From assembly GCF_001514125.1 (NCBI RefSeq), contig NZ_KQ948554.1:388174-452173 (forward strand): DNA of 64,000 nt. The letters run 5' to 3'. The notes beneath the pieces were generated by a model. It had not been told where the DNA came from. It did not search any database and saw nothing but the letters and a program-made list of their open reading frames with translations. Made by a program: the position numbers and the translations under genes. Shown one piece after another: positions 43,101 through 50,577 of the stretch (position 1 is its first letter; each line of letters begins with the position of its first letter). The DNA is from Streptomyces longwoodensis. Lineage in GTDB: Bacteria > Actinomycetota > Actinomycetes > Streptomycetales > Streptomycetaceae.

Positions 43101-44757
43101 CACGCCCGACGCGTCCCTGCCCGCACTGCGCGAGGCCTACCGGGCCGCATCCCAGCTGTACGAGAAGGTCGGTGTCGGCGCCGACCTGCGCGCCGAGCAG
43201 GCCCGCGCGGAGAGCGACGAGAGCGCGGCCCGGGCCGAACTGGACCGGCTGAGCAACAAGGTGCGCACCCGCGCCGAGCAGCTCCTCCAGTCGCCCGACG
43301 GTTCCGACGGACCGTCCCGGCAGGCCGCCGCCGCCCGCGCGGAGGAACTGGTGCAGCTCCTGGAGACGCGCATGTCCAGCGCGAGCGAACAGCTCGGGCG
43401 GCTGCGCGGCGAGGCCGAACGGCACGCGCCCGAGGACGGCGGGGCACACACCGAGCTGCCCGAGGAGCTCCAGCCGCGCGACGCCGAGCACGCCCAGGCC
43501 CTGCTGCGCACCGCGACCGCCGAACTCGCCTCCCGCACCGAGGCGCTGGGCCAGGCCCGCGAGGCGCACGCCGAACTGCTCGACGCCCACCGCGCCGCCG
43601 AGGACGCGGCCGGCGGCTTCGACGAGATCGCCGCCATGCTCCGCGACCTGCTGCGCGAGCACACCACCGACGAGGAGCAGGAGGAGCCGGAGCCGTACCC
43701 CGGCAGCCTGGAGGACGCCCGGCAGTCGGCCGCCGAGACCCGCCGCTCGCTGCGCGGCTGCGCCGCCGACCTGTCCGCCGCCGAGGCCGCCGTGCGCGAG
43801 GCGAGCGACGTGCTCGTACGGCACGCCAACTCCACGCGGTACGAGCAGGTCCGCACCCCCGCACGCCAGCAGATCCGTGAGCTGCCCGCCTCCGCGCTGC
43901 CCGAACACGCGCAGAAGTGGGCCGACGCGTTCGCGCCCCGGCTGCGGGTGCTCACCGACGAGCTGGCGCAGCTGGAGCGCAACCGCGACTCGATCGTGGA
44001 CCGGCTGCGCGGGCTGGTGGAGTCCGCCCTGGCCACCCTGCGGTCCGCGCAGCGGCTCTCCCGGCTGCCCGAGGGGCTCGGCGAGTGGTCCGGACAGGAG
44101 TTCCTGCGCATCCGCTTCGAGGAGCCCGACCAGGCCACGCTGACCGAGCGGTTGGGCGAGGTCGTCGACGAGGCAACCCGCGCGGCCGTGAAGAAGAACT
44201 CCGATCTGCGGCGCGACGGCATGTCCCTGCTGCTGCGGGGGGTGGCGGCCGCCCTGCAGCCCAAGGGCGTGGCCGTGGAGATCCTCAAGCCGGACGCGGT
44301 GCTGCGCGCCGAGCGGGTGCCGGTGGGTCAGATGGGCGACGTGTTCTCCGGCGGCCAGCTGCTGACGGCCGCCATCGCCCTGTACTGCACGATGGCCGCC
44401 CTGCGCTCCAACGACCGGGGCCACGACCGGCAGCGGCACGCGGGCACGCTGTTCCTGGACAACCCCATCGGCCGGGCCAACGCCACCTACCTGCTGGAGC
44501 TCCAGCGCGCGGTGTCCGACGCCCTCGGCGTCCAGCTCCTCTACACCACGGGCCTGTTCGACACCACGGCCCTGGCAGAGTTCCCGCTGGTCATCCGGCT
44601 GCGCAACGACGCCGACCTGCGGGCCGGCCTGAAGTACATCCGGGTGGAGGAACACCTGCGGCCGGGATTGCCGCAGCAGGCCCCCGCCGGAGAGACGGTG
44701 CACAGCGAGATCACGGCGACGCGGATGTTCAAGCGTCCGGCGCCCACCGGGGCGTAG
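40123..44757 (+). CDS. MukB/JetC-like SMC protein
   Basis: The 1544-aa protein is SMC/MukB-like. The Walker A is ENGGGKSV at residues 64-71. Long coiled-coil stretches (Ala, Arg, Glu-rich) run about 310-640 and 810-1360. A globular hinge-like domain lies near 650-800 (LATVEFLGEHGIPALPGWRYLAQ ... VDGVIITDPDSHARAREAL). The C-terminal ATPase half has the signature DVFSGGQ (about 1406-1412) and Walker B TLFLDNPIG (about 1442-1450). The residue after the Walker B Asp is Asn, where SMC proteins usually have the catalytic Glu. ATG 40123 is preceded by GAGAG. Length is near E. coli MukB (about 1490). It ends the operon, and no nuclease gene follows. Confidence 0.8.
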   Translation: MYELSRVRLYSIGPAGARYADTVLDLRGVGDVVPDPAPAQAEFFEEEPVGPPRRPAPAGVLFLENGGGKSVLLKLIFSVMLPGHRNTLGGASSGVLRKFLLADDCGHVALEWQHVQTGECVVVGKVSEWRGRQVSNDPRKFAEAWYSFRPGPGLALDNLPVAEATAVRPPVEGQSGAQGRRRTMKGFRDALTEAGKAYPHLEVHWEEIHERWTEHLGDLGLDPELFRYQREMNADEGEAAGLFAVKKDSDFTDLLLRAVTDTRDTDGLADLVSGFGNKLGRRAELIAERDFTAGSVDLLGRIVEAADTRARAREVHTAAERRTRTLARRLSARAAQERTRAADLAQRVTGAAHAVTHAEAARGRSALVAAELAYRHASLALAAAEKSAAAQKRELADARTLHAAWQAAEAVLRHRAAADRAARVSAAIQEAERDAAPALAARARAAVDLVRALHAAADRAEHLANEEEERSASLQEVGEAAHRDATAAATEAQRARSEAGHLRQRLTEVEQETAEAVRAGWLDDSAPDADPARAALAASDAEKTAVAAWDTAREASRRASEHAREAASAESRAELTAARAADAATAAQRSYEGERRLAEALAGEDRLAELLGLTDGRTSIPRPRHESTTPEDGGTPDDGALTPEDLDRCADELRRLLDDAVASAERQLFDLRTAAADDARILGALGDGGLLPPGPDVLATVEFLGEHGIPALPGWRYLAQAVDPVDHARVLAARPELVDGVIITDPDSHARAREALGEAALLPRSAVAVGTAAALLAPTPAEDSLGGDVFLVPPNPAMHDEHAADEERQALRARATERDEEIRRLAARLGKDRELSARLTSWRTGCPAGRLAELARVAEEARTFAEEAEAELTEARTVRAETEEAAAEAARVRDEKQEAAQKARRAADALAGLAFRLRERAGWQARLRELADEATESEARAQACLERARAADEDRRAAQRAADDARRTARALRAERAEVAGAPDDVPQGEGDGTPDASLPALREAYRAASQLYEKVGVGADLRAEQARAESDESAARAELDRLSNKVRTRAEQLLQSPDGSDGPSRQAAAARAEELVQLLETRMSSASEQLGRLRGEAERHAPEDGGAHTELPEELQPRDAEHAQALLRTATAELASRTEALGQAREAHAELLDAHRAAEDAAGGFDEIAAMLRDLLREHTTDEEQEEPEPYPGSLEDARQSAAETRRSLRGCAADLSAAEAAVREASDVLVRHANSTRYEQVRTPARQQIRELPASALPEHAQKWADAFAPRLRVLTDELAQLERNRDSIVDRLRGLVESALATLRSAQRLSRLPEGLGEWSGQEFLRIRFEEPDQATLTERLGEVVDEATRAAVKKNSDLRRDGMSLLLRGVAAALQPKGVAVEILKPDAVLRAERVPVGQMGDVFSGGQLLTAAIALYCTMAALRSNDRGHDRQRHAGTLFLDNPIGRANATYLLELQRAVSDALGVQLLYTTGLFDTTALAEFPLVIRLRNDADLRAGLKYIRVEEHLRPGLPQQAPAGETVHSEITATRMFKRPAPTGA

Positions 44758-44799
44758 ACCCCGGGCCGCCTGCGGTGGCCACGGCCCACCGCGCATGCA

Positions 44800-44832
44800 G
44801 AGCGGGGCACCTCCGTCGGAGGTGCCCCGCTC
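44800..44832. terminator. Perfect 15-bp hairpin after the SMC-like gene
   Basis: GAGCGGGGCACCTCC (44800-44814) and its exact complement (44818-44832) leave a 3-base loop. It lies between the convergent SMC-like and membrane-protein genes. Confidence 0.88.
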
Positions 44833-44848
44833 CGGACCCTTGTCTGCC

Positions 44849-45328
44849 TCAGGAGTGGGACAGCTGCCCGGCGCCGCCCCGTCGGCCTATGCGGCCCTGG
44901 GCGCGCTCGGCGGCGCGCTCCTGACGCTGGGCCCGGCGCCGCTCCCGGCGCAGGGCACGGGCGGTGCTGCTCGGGGTGGAGACGACGCCGTGGCGCTGGT
45001 TCCACACCTGGCGCGTCACCCACACGTCGAGCACAGCCCACGTGGCGGCGATCGTGCTCACCACACTGCTGATCACCATGGGGAAGGCCAGCCACGACCC
45101 CGCCATGGCGCACAGGAACGCCACCATCGCCTGCAGCAGCGTCACGGCCGCGAAGAGCACCGCGCGCACCGCCGCCGTCCGCACCGGGTCCGGCAGGCGG
45201 CGCCGCTTGGCCGGCTCCTCCACCCACAACGGCCGGTACTCGGGCTCCTCCCGGGCACTGTCCCGCACCTCGGCCCGCGCGGCTCTCCCGCCGTGCCGGG
45301 CCGTCCTCTCGATCCCTACTGCCGTCAT
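44849..45328 (-). CDS. Small two-helix membrane protein
   Basis: The 159-aa protein has two helices (AAVRAVLFAAVTLLQAMVAFLCAMAG and LAFPMVISSVVSTIAATWAVLDVW) and a basic C-terminal tail (ARALRRERRRAQRQERAAERAQGR). ATG 45328 has GGGGGA seven bases upstream. An in-frame ATG at 45496, with GGGGAG upstream, would add 56 disordered residues. Family unknown; it converges on the SMC operon and is divergent from the conservon. Confidence 0.65.
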   Translation of the reverse strand: MTAVGIERTARHGGRAARAEVRDSAREEPEYRPLWVEEPAKRRRLPDPVRTAAVRAVLFAAVTLLQAMVAFLCAMAGSWLAFPMVISSVVSTIAATWAVLDVWVTRQVWNQRHGVVSTPSSTARALRRERRRAQRQERAAERAQGRIGRRGGAGQLSHS

Positions 45329-45537
45329 CTCTCGGTCCCCCGTCCCCGCCCCCGCATTGACCGGGGCGTCGCGTCGGTCGGCCGTGTCGCGTCCGCTTGC
45401 CGGAATACCGCGATCCGGTGCCCCGGGTTCCCGCGGCGCCGCCTTGTACGCCACCGCGTCGTCCTCGGGCGCTCCGCGCCGCTCCGCCGTGCCCATCACC
45501 GTGTCACTCCCCACCGCCGACAGACCACGTGCCCGGA

Positions 45538-45771
45538 TCACGACCCGGCTCCCCAGTGGCTGCCCGGCTTGCGCTGATATACGCCGCCGCGGGGCCGCAT
45601 CCGGCTCAACTGGCCGATTCCGCCCCACGTCCCGATGAGAAGGACGAACAAGACGCCCAGAAGATTCCCCCACGACGATAAATTCTGGCCAATTCGCCGT
45701 AGCGGTCGTTCCCACCCGGTCCCCCCGCCCGTACGCCAGGCGGGGCGGCATCTCCCGCAATGCCCGGACAC
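45538..45771 (-). CDS. Possible small membrane protein with a TTA codon
   Basis: A 77-codon frame from GTG 45771 encodes one hydrophobic helix (WGNLLGVLFVLLIGTWGGIG) and a basic tail ending QRKPGSHWGAGS. It contains AAT, TTA, AAT, CTT and CTT codons, unlike its neighbours, and a single TTA at 45679-45681 that would need the bldA tRNA. The start is doubtful: GGGGAG touches the GTG. It could be an upstream gene of the 44849-45328 unit or a chance frame. Confidence 0.33.
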   Translation of the reverse strand: MSGHCGRCRPAWRTGGGTGWERPLRRIGQNLSSWGNLLGVLFVLLIGTWGGIGQLSRMRPRGGVYQRKPGSHWGAGS

Positions 45772-45911
45772 CTCCCCATGTCCGAGCCCCTGTGCGGAAG
45801 TTCGGGTTCCGGACGGCTCTTCGAGTTAGCTGTGCGGCGGTAGTAGGCTCGCCCGCGTTTGTTGACGCACACGCGTACCCCCTCCGCCGGGGGTCCGAGC
45901 TGGGGGAGGCC

Positions 45912-48854
45912 ATGCGCTTTCGCGGGAAGTCCATCCGCCGGAAGATCGTGGCGCTGCTCCTCGTGCCGCTGGTGTCCCTGACCGCCATCTGGGTCTTCGC
46001 GACGGTGCTCACCGGCCGTGAGGCGAGCAGGCTGTTCGCCGTGTCGACGACCACGGAGAAGGTCGGCTACCCCGTCGAGGACACCATCCGCGGCGTCCAG
46101 CAGGAACGCCGCCAGAGCCTCGTCTACCTCGCAGACCCCCGCGCCGCCGGAGCCCTCGACGCGCTGCGCCGCACGCGGACCGCGACGGACAAGTCCGCGG
46201 CCGAACTCCGCCGCAACGCCAAGGACTCCGACCTGCGCGACTCCCTCGACCAGGACGACAACGACGGACTGACCGCCGTCCTGGACGCCCTCGGCGGGAT
46301 CGACGCCCTGCGCACCAGTGTCGACCAGCGCACGGTCACCCGGGCCCAGGCCCTCGACCTCTACAACCACCTCGTCGACCCCGGCTACGAACTGCTCGCG
46401 AAGCTGGACGCCGTCGACAGCGTGGAGATGGACAAGCAGTACCGCGCACTCGTCAACGTCGCCCGCGCCCGCGAACTGGTCGCCCGCGAGGACGCCCTGC
46501 TCGGCTCCGCCCTCGTGGCGGGCCGGCTCACCCGCGCCGAGATCCGCGCGGTGTCCGACCTCGAGGCCCAGCGCGAGGCGGTGTACACCATCAGCCTCCC
46601 CCAGCTGCCCGACGGGGAGAGCGAACGCTTCGAGCGGTTCTGGGCGAACGCCACCACCGCACCGCTGCGCGCCGCCGAGCGGGCCGTCGTCACCACCGAA
46701 CCCGGTGACATGCCGCGCGGGGTGACCGCCCGTGGCTGGGACACCGCCGCCGGCGACGTCCTCGACGAACTCGGCACCCTCGACGAACAGGCCAACGACC
46801 GCTACCAGGACCGCGTCCGCCCGGTCGCCATCGAGGTCATCCTGAAGGTCGCCGTCGGCGGCGTCCTCGGACTGGTCGCCGTCCTGCTGTCCCTCTTCCT
46901 GTCCGTGCGCATCGGCCGCAGCCTCGTCCGCGACCTGCGCCAGCTGCGGCTGGACGCCCACGAGGCGTCCGGCGTCCGGCTGCCCAGCGTGATGCGCCGC
47001 CTCTCCGCCGGTGAACAGGTCGACGTCGAGACCGAAGTGCCGCGCCTGGAGTTCGAGAAGAACGAGATCGGCGAGGTCGCCCAGGCCCTCAACACCCTCC
47101 AGCGGGCCGCCGTCGAGGCCGCCGTGAAACAGGCCGAACTGCGCGCCGGCGTCTCCGAGGTGTTCGTCAACCTCGCCCGCCGCAGCCAGGTCCTGCTGCA
47201 CAAGCAGCTCACCCTCCTCGACACCATGGAGCGCCGCACCGAGGACACCGACGAGCTCGCCGACCTGTTCCGCCTCGACCACCTGACCACGCGCATGCGC
47301 CGCCACGCCGAGGGTCTGGTGATCCTCTCCGGGGCCGCCCCGTCCCGGCAGTGGCGCAAGCCCGTCCAGCTGATGGACATCGTCCGCGCCGCCGTCGCCG
47401 AGGTCGAGGACTACGAGCGCATCGAGGTCCGCCGCCTGCCCCGCGTCGCCGTCACCGGCCCCGCCGTCGCCGACCTCACCCACCTGGTGGCCGAACTGCT
47501 GGAGAACGCCACGGTGTTCTCCCCGCCGCACACCGCCGTGCAGGTCCTCGGCGAACGCGTGGCCAACGGCTTCACCCTCGAGATCCACGACCGCGGCCTT
47601 GGCATGGCCCCCGAGGCCCTGCTCGACGCCAACCTGCGCCTCGCCGAGACCCCCGAGTTCGAACTGTCCGACACCGACCGGCTCGGCCTGTTCGTCGTCA
47701 GTCGCCTTGCCCAGCGGCAGAACGTCCGCGTCTCCCTGCAGCCGTCCCCCTACGGCGGCACCACGGCCGTCGTGTTCATCCCGGACGCCCTGCTCACCGA
47801 CGACGTCCCCGACACCAACGGGATCGGCTTCCGCCTGGACCGCCCCCGGCCGCCCAAGGAGAAGGACGGCGCCGGCGGCCGCACGGCCGCCGTCCAGCTC
47901 CCCGGACTGGCCGCCCCCGTGCTGGACGGCCCGGTCGAACTCGAGGCGCCCGTCGACCTGGACGCCCTCGCCGGTTTCCCGGACGTCCTGGAGGAGGACG
48001 ACGGCGAGCACGGCGGGCTCTTCCTGCCGCGCCACCCCCTCGTCCGCGCCCACGACGACCGGCCGGCTCCCGCCGACGAGCCCCGCGGCCTCCTCGCCCC
48101 GCTCGACGGCGCGGCCGGCGACCCCGACGGCCCGGTCGCCGTGCCGCGCCGGACCACCCCGAAGCTGGTGAGCTCGCACGGACGTCCCGTCGGCGACCGC
48201 CGGTCCCGGCGCAGCGGACCCGACGAGGACCCCGCCCGCCGCACGGACAGCGGCTCCCTCGCCCCCCTGCCGACGCGCCGCCGCGGCGCCACGGCGCAGA
48301 TCCCGCGGAGCGACGCCACGGACGAGCAGCCCACCCGCGGCGCCGCGGCACGGACACCGCGGGCCGGCGCCCCGGACGAGCAGCCGACCGGCCGTCCGCG
48401 CCCGACGACCCGCCCGGACCGCGCCCCGGACGACCCGTCCCGCCCGCCCGCCCTGCCCCAGCGCTCCGCGCAGGACCCGGCCGCACCCGACCGCCGGGAC
48501 GAGTGGACCCGGCCGGCCGGGCCCCCCACGCCGGGGCCGGCGGACGCCCCGCCCGCGGGACAGCCGGGCGGCCCCGACGACACCACCGCGGGACTCCCGG
48601 CGCACGGGACCGGCTCCGCCCCGGGCGGCCTGCCCCGACGCGTGCGGCAGGCCAACCTGGCGCCCCAGCTGCGAGAGGGCCCCGCGCGGCGCACCGCCGA
48701 CCGCCCCGAGCTCGCCGACCGGGACGCCGACGAAGTACGCAGCCGTATGGCCTCGCTCCAGCGCGGCTGGCAGCGCGGCCGCGCAGAGAACGCCGAGGGC
48801 GACGACGCCCACCGCGGCACAGCACCACATGGAACGAAGGGGGACGGTCGATGA
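45912..48854 (+). CDS. cvnA: Conservon sensor kinase-like protein (CvnA)
   Basis: CvnA is the membrane component of a conservon, a four-gene signalling unit unique to actinobacteria. The 980-aa protein has an N-terminal TM helix (KIVALLLVPLVSLTAIWVFATVLTG), a periplasmic nitrate-sensor-like domain to about residue 310, a second helix (VILKVAVGGVLGLVAVLLSLFLSV), a HAMP-like region and a histidine-kinase-type ATPase domain (ENATVFSPPHTAVQV, DRGLGMAPEALLDAN). A long disordered Pro/Arg-rich tail follows from about 650. ATG 45912 follows GGGGGAGG. cvnB overlaps by four bases. A possible promoter has TAGGCT at 45844-45849. Confidence 0.9.
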   Translation: MRFRGKSIRRKIVALLLVPLVSLTAIWVFATVLTGREASRLFAVSTTTEKVGYPVEDTIRGVQQERRQSLVYLADPRAAGALDALRRTRTATDKSAAELRRNAKDSDLRDSLDQDDNDGLTAVLDALGGIDALRTSVDQRTVTRAQALDLYNHLVDPGYELLAKLDAVDSVEMDKQYRALVNVARARELVAREDALLGSALVAGRLTRAEIRAVSDLEAQREAVYTISLPQLPDGESERFERFWANATTAPLRAAERAVVTTEPGDMPRGVTARGWDTAAGDVLDELGTLDEQANDRYQDRVRPVAIEVILKVAVGGVLGLVAVLLSLFLSVRIGRSLVRDLRQLRLDAHEASGVRLPSVMRRLSAGEQVDVETEVPRLEFEKNEIGEVAQALNTLQRAAVEAAVKQAELRAGVSEVFVNLARRSQVLLHKQLTLLDTMERRTEDTDELADLFRLDHLTTRMRRHAEGLVILSGAAPSRQWRKPVQLMDIVRAAVAEVEDYERIEVRRLPRVAVTGPAVADLTHLVAELLENATVFSPPHTAVQVLGERVANGFTLEIHDRGLGMAPEALLDANLRLAETPEFELSDTDRLGLFVVSRLAQRQNVRVSLQPSPYGGTTAVVFIPDALLTDDVPDTNGIGFRLDRPRPPKEKDGAGGRTAAVQLPGLAAPVLDGPVELEAPVDLDALAGFPDVLEEDDGEHGGLFLPRHPLVRAHDDRPAPADEPRGLLAPLDGAAGDPDGPVAVPRRTTPKLVSSHGRPVGDRRSRRSGPDEDPARRTDSGSLAPLPTRRRGATAQIPRSDATDEQPTRGAAARTPRAGAPDEQPTGRPRPTTRPDRAPDDPSRPPALPQRSAQDPAAPDRRDEWTRPAGPPTPGPADAPPAGQPGGPDDTTAGLPAHGTGSAPGGLPRRVRQANLAPQLREGPARRTADRPELADRDADEVRSRMASLQRGWQRGRAENAEGDDAHRGTAPHGTKGDGR

Positions 48855-49285
48855 CCGCACCGAAGGCGACCGGCCACACCGCGACCGAGGGCCAGCAGCT
48901 GAACTGGCTCCTCGACGAACTCGTCGACCGCGTGGCCAGCATCCGCAAGGCCGTCGTGCTCTCCGGCGACGGCCTGGCGACGGGCGCGTCGAAGGACCTC
49001 ACGCGCGAGGACAGCGAGCACCTGGCCGCCGTGGCCTCCGGGTTCCACAGCCTCGCCAAGGGCGTGGGCCGCCACTTCGACGCGGGCAGCGTCCGGCAGA
49101 CCGTGGTCGAGCTCGACGACGCCTTCCTGTTCGTCACGGCCGCCGGCGACGGCAGCTGCCTCGCCGTGCTGTCGGACGCCGACTCCGACGTCGGCCAGGT
49201 GGCGTACGAGATGACGCTGCTCGTGAAGCGGGTCGGTGTGCATCTGGGCACCGCTCCGCGCACCGATCTGCCCGCCGGTGGGTAG
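48851..49285 (+). CDS. cvnB: Roadblock/LC7 protein (CvnB)
   Basis: The 144-aa roadblock/LC7 protein (QQLNWLLDELVDRVASIRKAVVLSGDGLATGASKDL, VVELDDAFLFVTAAGDGSCLAVLSDADSDVGQVAYEMTLLVKRVG) probably acts as a GTPase-activating partner of CvnD. ATG 48851 overlaps the cvnA stop (ATGA), coupling translation. Confidence 0.93.
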   Translation: MTAPKATGHTATEGQQLNWLLDELVDRVASIRKAVVLSGDGLATGASKDLTREDSEHLAAVASGFHSLAKGVGRHFDAGSVRQTVVELDDAFLFVTAAGDGSCLAVLSDADSDVGQVAYEMTLLVKRVGVHLGTAPRTDLPAGG

Positions 49286-49294
49286 TGGGATGGC

Positions 49295-49690
49295 ATGAGC
49301 ACAGAGGGTCAGGGACGGAGCCACTGGTTCGACGACGAGGCCGGACCGGTCGTCCGTCCGTACGCCATGACGCGCGGCCGCACCAGCCACGCGGCTCAGC
49401 ACCGCCTCGACCTGATCGCGGTCGTCGTCGTCGAGCCCGACGCGGACCACCCGGAGACCGACCCGGCGCTGTCCCCGGAGCACGTGGACATCGTCGGACT
49501 GTGCCGTGACGCGCCGCAGTCGGTCGCGGAACTCGCCGCCGGACTCGACCTGCCGATCGGCGTCGTCCGGGTCCTCGTCGGCGACCTGGTGGACGCCCGG
49601 TTCGTGCACGTCAACCGGCCCGTCCCCCCGGCCGAACTGCCGGACGAGAGCATTCTGCGCGACGTCATCAACGGCCTCCGGGCGCTGTGA
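49295..49690 (+). CDS. cvnC: DUF742 protein (CvnC)
   Basis: The 131-aa DUF742 protein has the usual WFDDEAGPVVRPYAMTRGRTSHAAQHRLDLIAVV start and a winged-helix-like C-terminus (SVAELAAGLDLPIGVVRVLVGDLVDARFVHV). It is the third conservon member. Unlike many conservons, cvnD does not overlap it but follows 130 bases later. Confidence 0.92.
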   Translation: MSTEGQGRSHWFDDEAGPVVRPYAMTRGRTSHAAQHRLDLIAVVVVEPDADHPETDPALSPEHVDIVGLCRDAPQSVAELAAGLDLPIGVVRVLVGDLVDARFVHVNRPVPPAELPDESILRDVINGLRAL

Positions 49691-49820
49691 GCAGGGCCGG
49701 GAACGAGGTGACGAGGTGACCGGCAGACAGCGTCGGGCGGACCGCGGCGGCACCCCCACGGACCGCGTGCGGCCACGGCCCCCCGCCCACCGACCCCCCA
49801 TCGAGCAGGAGAAGTGACCG

Positions 49821-50426
49821 ATGATCTTCGGGCGATCTGAGCGCGGCAAGCCCCCGGTCGAGCCCGTCACGCTCAAGATCCTGGTGGCCGGCGGTTTCGG
49901 CGTGGGCAAGACCACCCTCGTCGGCGCCGTCAGCGAGATCCGACCGCTGCGCACCGAGGAGTTCCTCACCGAGGCCGGGCGGCCCGTCGACGACACCACG
50001 GGCGTCGAGGGCAAGCACACCACCACCGTCGCCATGGACTTCGGGCGCATCACCCTGCGCGAGGACCTGGTGCTGTACCTGTTCGGCACCCCCGGGCAGG
50101 AACGGTTCTGGTTCATGTGGGACGAGCTGTCGGAGGGCGCGCTCGGTGCCGTGGTCCTGGCCGACACCCGCCGCCTGGAGGACTGCTTCGCCGCCGTCGA
50201 CTACTTCGAACGGCGCGCCATCCCCTTCGTCGTCGGCGTCAACTGCTTCGAGGGAGCCCCCCGGTACCCCGTCCAGGACGTCCGGCGGGCCCTCGACCTC
50301 GACGACGACGTGCCCGTGCTGCTGACCGACGCCCGGGACCGCGAGTCGGTCAAGGACGTCCTGGTCGGCGTGGTCCAGCACGCCATGCGGGTCGGCGCCG
50401 AACGCCGCCACACCGTGGCGACCTGA
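49821..50426 (+). CDS. cvnD: Small GTPase (CvnD)
   Basis: The 201-aa Ras-like GTPase has P-loop GGFGVGKTTLV, switch region TTGVEGKHTTTVAMDFG, G3 FGTPGQERFWFMWDE and a G4-like VNCFEG. It lies at the end of the conservon and probably signals with CvnB/CvnC to targets of the CvnA sensor. No cytochrome P450 (cvnE) follows. ATG 49821 opens MIFGRSERGKPPVEPVTLKILVAGGFG; GGAGAAG is 11 bases upstream. A perfect hairpin ends the unit. Confidence 0.92.
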   Translation: MIFGRSERGKPPVEPVTLKILVAGGFGVGKTTLVGAVSEIRPLRTEEFLTEAGRPVDDTTGVEGKHTTTVAMDFGRITLREDLVLYLFGTPGQERFWFMWDELSEGALGAVVLADTRRLEDCFAAVDYFERRAIPFVVGVNCFEGAPRYPVQDVRRALDLDDDVPVLLTDARDRESVKDVLVGVVQHAMRVGAERRHTVAT

Positions 50427-50479
50427 CGGTCTGACGACCTGACGACTGCCCCGCCCGCCCTCGCTCCGCCGGCCGCGGG

Positions 50480-50517
50480 CACGGTCCGTACCCCCGCCGA
50501 CAGGGGTACGGACCGTG
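50480..50517. terminator. Perfect 15-bp hairpin after cvnD
   Basis: CACGGTCCGTACCCC (50480-50494) and its exact complement (50503-50517) form a stem with an 8-base loop between the convergent cvnD and glycerol kinase genes. Confidence 0.87.
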
Positions 50518-50577
50518 GCTCACCGGGCGACCCGCACGCACGCGTACGCGAAGTGGCGCACCGCGCGGGCCGCGCGC

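Noticed and set aside
42364..44796. 810-codon minus-strand frame opposite the SMC-like gene
   Set aside because: No domain; runs beyond the true stop of the SMC-like gene and across its terminator.
44757..44848. Fourth Wadjet gene (JetD nuclease) directly after the SMC-like gene
   Set aside because: The stop codon is followed by a perfect hairpin and a convergent membrane-protein gene.
45606..48860. 1084-codon minus-strand frame opposite cvnA
   Set aside because: Shadow of the sensor gene; no motif in the translation.
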